From Rhodothermaceae bacterium (GTDB lineage: Bacteria; Bacteroidota; Rhodothermia; Rhodothermales; Rubricoccaceae), in the NCBI GenBank assembly GCA_013003465.1, contig JABDIZ010000416.1, forward strand, positions 1 through 6,011: DNA of 6,011 bases. Reading direction: 5' to 3'. Made by a program: the position numbers and the translations under genes. Shown here in pieces: positions 3,634 to 6,011 of the stretch (its first letter is position 1; each line of letters starts with the position of its first letter). The notes beneath the pieces were generated by a model. That model had not been told where the DNA came from and made no database searches. It was given only the letters and a program-made list of their open reading frames with translations.

Positions 3634-6011
3634 CAGGCCGACTCTGACGGCGATGGCGTAACCAACACGCTAGAGTTGAACGGCTACCAGTTCAACATCA
3701 ATACGGGCGTATTCGACGCCTGTGTACCGGTTGTAGATGCCCCCTGTTATGTCACGGATCCGCTTTCGTGGTCGAGCGACGGCGACCCCTACAGCGACGG
3801 GCAGGAGGCGAGCGGCGTCAACATGGATGCCACGGTCGCACGCCCGTACAACAGCCCCCTCGTGTCAGCCTATCCCGTGATTGAGGTTGCGCTCAACCAG
3901 TACACCTTCACCTCCAACGCCACCATCACCGACTCCAACGGGCAGTTGATCTCCCAGAGCGAGTCCTTCACGGCCAGCGTCGAAGCAACCGCGAGCTACT
4001 CCGTGACGGCGGGAGCCGAAGCCAGCTTCCCCGGTGGCGTGAGTGCGAGTACCGAAACGACCGCCTCGTTCTCCGCGACGGTGGGCTTTTCCGGCTCCAC
4101 CACCTCCGGTCAGGAACTCAACTGGGAGACTGCTACCAGTACCGAACTCAACAACGCGGGCACGCTCTCGCTCTCCCTCTTCGCCCGCAACTCGGGTGGC
4201 GCGACCGCCCTTGATGTCCGCCCTACCTTCAACATCTACATCGGCGATGACCTCATGGCTACGGTGCTCCCGGACGAGCCGTTCCGCCAGAGCCTCGCGC
4301 CCGGCGAAGAGAGCGCCCCCGTCGTCCCGATCGTTAACAGCGAACCGCTTGCGCTTACGCTCACCTTCGACCGACTCAAAGCCCTGCAAACGGGCGCACC
4401 CGTCACCATTGAGGTGGTGGACATTGAGGCCAACATCCAGCGCTGGCGGCCCGAGGACAGCAACTGGGAGTGCGGCACGGGCGAGACGTGCTCGTGGACC
4501 AGCTTCCAGAACCAGATCCTGCCCCGCACGCTGCGCCTGCTCGTCGACTTCGGCTACTCGGGTGACCCCGATGCCGAGATTCCGTTCGAGTTCCGCGACA
4601 ACCCGTTCGAGTTCCGCGTCTACACCGGCTCGCCCAACAGCAACCCCGAGTTCACACTCCGCGATGTGCTCCGCATCGTCGAGTACGATCTGGAGGAGAC
4701 CGGCGGTGGCCTCACCATCGAGGGCCGCGCCTATCCCACCAACTGGATGCTGACGGCCCAGGCCGACGAGGACGGCTACAGCCCGATCCTTGAAGCGTGG
4801 GAAGACGCAGGCGAACCGGACGACCTCCTCGATCTAGTCATGCCCACGCAGGCCACGCTTCTGATGGCCAGTCCAGACCCCCTCGATCCGGGCCCCTTCA
4901 TCTCCGCCGCCGTGTTCACGAGAGACATGCTCGGCATCCGCGTGGCGGCGTACCCGAGGGGCAGCTTCCCCATCATCGCGGCTGAAGCGCACATCGTTCA
5001 GTACGGCATCGAGCACGTCGTCCCGCTCGCCCCCTCCCCGGATGGCACGTACTGGACGACGGAAGGCACGGACAATGACCCCTTCCTCATCCCCGCCGGG
5101 GCCCAAAGCTCCTATGTGGTGTTCACGGATCGCACCGGCGCGAGCCGCCAGTCCGAAGAAATGATCGGCCTTCCGATCCTCCCGGTCGCCACGTGCGATC
5201 AGGTGCCGATGAACGACCGGCTCACGGACCCGACCGGCCTCGCCGGCTTCGACGCAACGCTGTTCGTGGGGGGCGATCTGGATACGCCGGTCGAGGTGTT
5301 CTGTGGAGACAACGATGGCACGCTCACGCCATACCACTGGGTGCCCAAGGAAAGCGGCGCGGGCTCCAACGGGCTCTACGGCGCGACGTTCGTGGATGAA
5401 CGGACGGCTGTGGTGGTCGGGAACGAGACGGTCCTACGCTCGACAGACGGCGGCCGGTCGTGGACCGACATCGAGGTGACCGGACTAAGCGAGACGCTCT
5501 ATGATGTCGCTCGCCGCCCCGACACCGGTACGCTCGTCGCCGTCGGCGGCGGCGATGTTGCCGTGATGCTCCGCTCGACGGACGACGGACAGACCTGGGC
5601 CTTCGGCACCCCTACGTTCGGCGGCACGACGCTCGCCGTCGGCTACGCGGGGAATGACACCTGGTACGCTGTCGGCGAGAACGGCGTCAAGATCTCGACG
5701 GACGACGGGCAGACGTGGGCCGACGACCCGAACCAGCCCGCCATCAGCGGCAGCTTCGTCAGCGTCGCCTTCCGCGATGCCATGACCGGCATGCTCCTCG
5801 ACGCAGGCACCGGCACGGGTGGCACAGGGAACTCCTGGCGCACCACCGACGGCGGCCAGACGTGGACTGACGTGATCGGCGCAACGGGAGCCACCGACGT
5901 GACCTATGCGGGCAACGACACCTGGTATGTCACGCAGGACCTCGGCGACGTCGAGCGCGTCCTGCGGTCGCGGCAAAACGGTGTGTCCGGATCGTGGGAG
6001 CTACTCGATAT
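3547..6011 (+). CDS. Secreted protein with anthrax PA/binary-toxin-B-like pore module and C-terminal Asp-box beta-propeller, 3'-partial
   Basis: 821 codons are visible without a stop. ATG 3547 is the first possible start after in-frame stops at 3508 and 3514. Layout: signal peptide 1-29; calcium loop DSDGDGVTNTLE 32-43, then NGY, DPYSD (80-84) and AYPVIEV (108-114), matching PA domain 1'; a domain-2-like region ~115-340 with an alternating beta-hairpin (138-190), NWETATSTELNNAGTLSLSL (192-211) and ANIQRW (295-300); a domain-3-like region ~354-442 (FTLRDVLRIVEYDL, then ILEAW...LLDLVMPTQATLLM); a beta-rich linker ~445-548 of unknown family; and a propeller from ~560 with Asp-boxes at 632, 677, 717 and 766. 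In PA relatives this core forms a heptameric pore that carries enzymes across membranes. Here PA20/PA14, the furin site and PA domain 4 are absent. Toxin function is inference; surface adhesion or contractile/lytic roles are possible. A C-terminal sorting domain may lie downstream. Confidence 0.85.
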   Translation, partial: MLTTATLQRHLIALCLTPLFLLAAPQAFAQADSDGDGVTNTLELNGYQFNINTGVFDACVPVVDAPCYVTDPLSWSSDGDPYSDGQEASGVNMDATVARPYNSPLVSAYPVIEVALNQYTFTSNATITDSNGQLISQSESFTASVEATASYSVTAGAEASFPGGVSASTETTASFSATVGFSGSTTSGQELNWETATSTELNNAGTLSLSLFARNSGGATALDVRPTFNIYIGDDLMATVLPDEPFRQSLAPGEESAPVVPIVNSEPLALTLTFDRLKALQTGAPVTIEVVDIEANIQRWRPEDSNWECGTGETCSWTSFQNQILPRTLRLLVDFGYSGDPDAEIPFEFRDNPFEFRVYTGSPNSNPEFTLRDVLRIVEYDLEETGGGLTIEGRAYPTNWMLTAQADEDGYSPILEAWEDAGEPDDLLDLVMPTQATLLMASPDPLDPGPFISAAVFTRDMLGIRVAAYPRGSFPIIAAEAHIVQYGIEHVVPLAPSPDGTYWTTEGTDNDPFLIPAGAQSSYVVFTDRTGASRQSEEMIGLPILPVATCDQVPMNDRLTDPTGLAGFDATLFVGGDLDTPVEVFCGDNDGTLTPYHWVPKESGAGSNGLYGATFVDERTAVVVGNETVLRSTDGGRSWTDIEVTGLSETLYDVARRPDTGTLVAVGGGDVAVMLRSTDDGQTWAFGTPTFGGTTLAVGYAGNDTWYAVGENGVKISTDDGQTWADDPNQPAISGSFVSVAFRDAMTGMLLDAGTGTGGTGNSWRTTDGGQTWTDVIGATGATDVTYAGNDTWYVTQDLGDVERVLRSRQNGVSGSWELLD
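3634..3876 (+). other. PA domain-1'-like calcium-binding region (Binary_toxB type)
   Basis: D32, D34, D36 and E43 sit in the 12-residue loop DSDGDGVTNTLE, followed by NGY. This parallels the PA loop whose D177, D179, D181 and E188 bind two calcium ions. About 35 residues later, LSWSSDGDPYSD gives D84 where PA has the second-site ligand D235, in the same W....DPYSD context. AYPVIEV at 108-114 continues the family pattern. PA numbers are recalled from the literature; the alignment is by eye. Confidence 0.85.
3877..4566 (+). other. PA domain-2-like pore-forming region
   Basis: Residues ~111-340. A Ser/Thr/Ala-rich hairpin (138-190) corresponds to the PA membrane-insertion loop. After it come NWETATSTELNNAGTLSLSL and ARNSGGATALDVRPTFNIYIG, which parallel PA's W.E...LNTADTARLNANIRYVNTGTAPIYNVLP.., then TLTFDRLKAL, VVDIEANIQRW, and W....SFQNQILPRTLRLLVDF. 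The order and spacing follow PA throughout. Confidence 0.8.
4582..4623 (+). repeat. 21-bp tandem duplication (7 codons) at the domain 2/3 boundary
   Basis: CCGTTCGAGTTCCGCG occurs at 4582-4597 and again at 4603-4618, exactly 21 bases apart, giving PFEFRDN then PFEFRVY. The only differences lie in the last two codons of the unit (GACAAC versus TCTAC-containing GTCTAC). Near-identity at third codon positions suggests a recent in-frame duplication. Confidence 0.85.
5440..5997 (+). repeat. Asp-box (BNR/Ycf48-like) beta-propeller repeats
   Basis: The S/T-x-D-x-G-x-S/T-W motif appears as STDGGRSW (632-639), STDDGQTW (677-684), STDDGQTW (717-724) and TTDGGQTW (766-773), at spacings of 45, 40 and 49 residues. 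A degenerate fifth copy, SRQNGVSGSW, lies at 808-817. AGNDTWY also occurs twice (701-707 and 788-794). Asp-boxes sit on turns between propeller blade strands and are structural, not catalytic, in sialidases, sortilins and Ycf48-type proteins. More blades probably follow beyond the window. Confidence 0.9.

Noticed and set aside
3516..3647. Short plus-strand frame with ATG 3516 behind GAAGGTG, overlapping the start of the PA-like gene
   Set aside because: The SD-like bases are attractive, but the 43-residue product is Pro/Arg/His-rich with no signal or motif, and GAAGGTG abuts the ATG with no usable spacing. Ribosome profiling could reopen this.
3865..4389. Minus-strand frame of 174 codons opposite the pore region
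   Set aside because: Gly/Arg/Glu-rich shadow of the Ser/Thr-rich hairpin coding sequence, with no signal or domain.
4043..4753. Plus-strand frame of 236 codons in another frame
   Set aside because: Ser/Arg/Pro/Ala-rich frame-shadow of the PA-like gene, whose own frame carries the recognisable motifs.
1..6011. tRNA, rRNA, CRISPR array, insertion sequence or attachment site
   Set aside because: No cloverleaf-type motifs, spaced direct repeats, transposase-like frames or terminal inverted repeats were seen; the repeats present are protein-level TPR and Asp-box repeats.
5440..6011. Sialidase activity for the Asp-box region
   Set aside because: Asp-boxes are structural and occur in many non-enzymatic propellers; no sialidase arginine triad or FRIP motif is seen in the visible part.

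Overview
The window is GC-rich (roughly two-thirds G+C by eye) and almost fully coding. All three genes lie on the + strand and, by coincidence or not, in the same reading frame. Long receptor-type Ser/Thr kinases with kinesin-light-chain-like TPR arrays, weak Shine-Dalgarno signals, and a secreted Asp-box beta-propeller protein suggest an environmental Bacteroidota/Rhodothermota-type bacterium. Acidobacteriota or Gemmatimonadota are alternatives. This taxonomic guess rests on gene style only and is modest.

Layout: (1) 1-693 is the C-terminal TPR part of a gene that begins upstream, with a strict 42-residue repeat period. (2) 727-3447 is a complete membrane-anchored Hanks-type Ser/Thr kinase with a C-terminal TPR array. 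It follows immediately and is probably a paralogue of gene 1. (3) 3448-3546 is a 99-base gap with small inverted repeats and no convincing promoter. (4) 3547-6011+ is the start of a large secreted protein that runs off the window's end without a stop.

The third gene is the notable one. After a Sec signal peptide, its first ~440 residues follow the order and motifs of the anthrax protective antigen (PA) / clostridial binary-toxin B family: the DxDxDG..E calcium loop, DPYSD, AYPVIEV, an alternating polar/apolar beta-hairpin, and PA domain 2/3 signatures. The N-terminal PA20/PA14 region and a furin-type site are absent. The receptor-binding end is replaced by an Asp-box (BNR/Ycf48-like) beta-propeller. 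The residue aligning with the PA phi-clamp Phe appears not to be aromatic. It therefore looks like a constitutively 'PA63-like' pore module fused to a propeller, in a lineage unlike the Gram-positive toxin producers.

No enzymatic A component is visible in the window. A functional link between the kinases and the PA-like protein is only suggested by adjacency and shared orientation.
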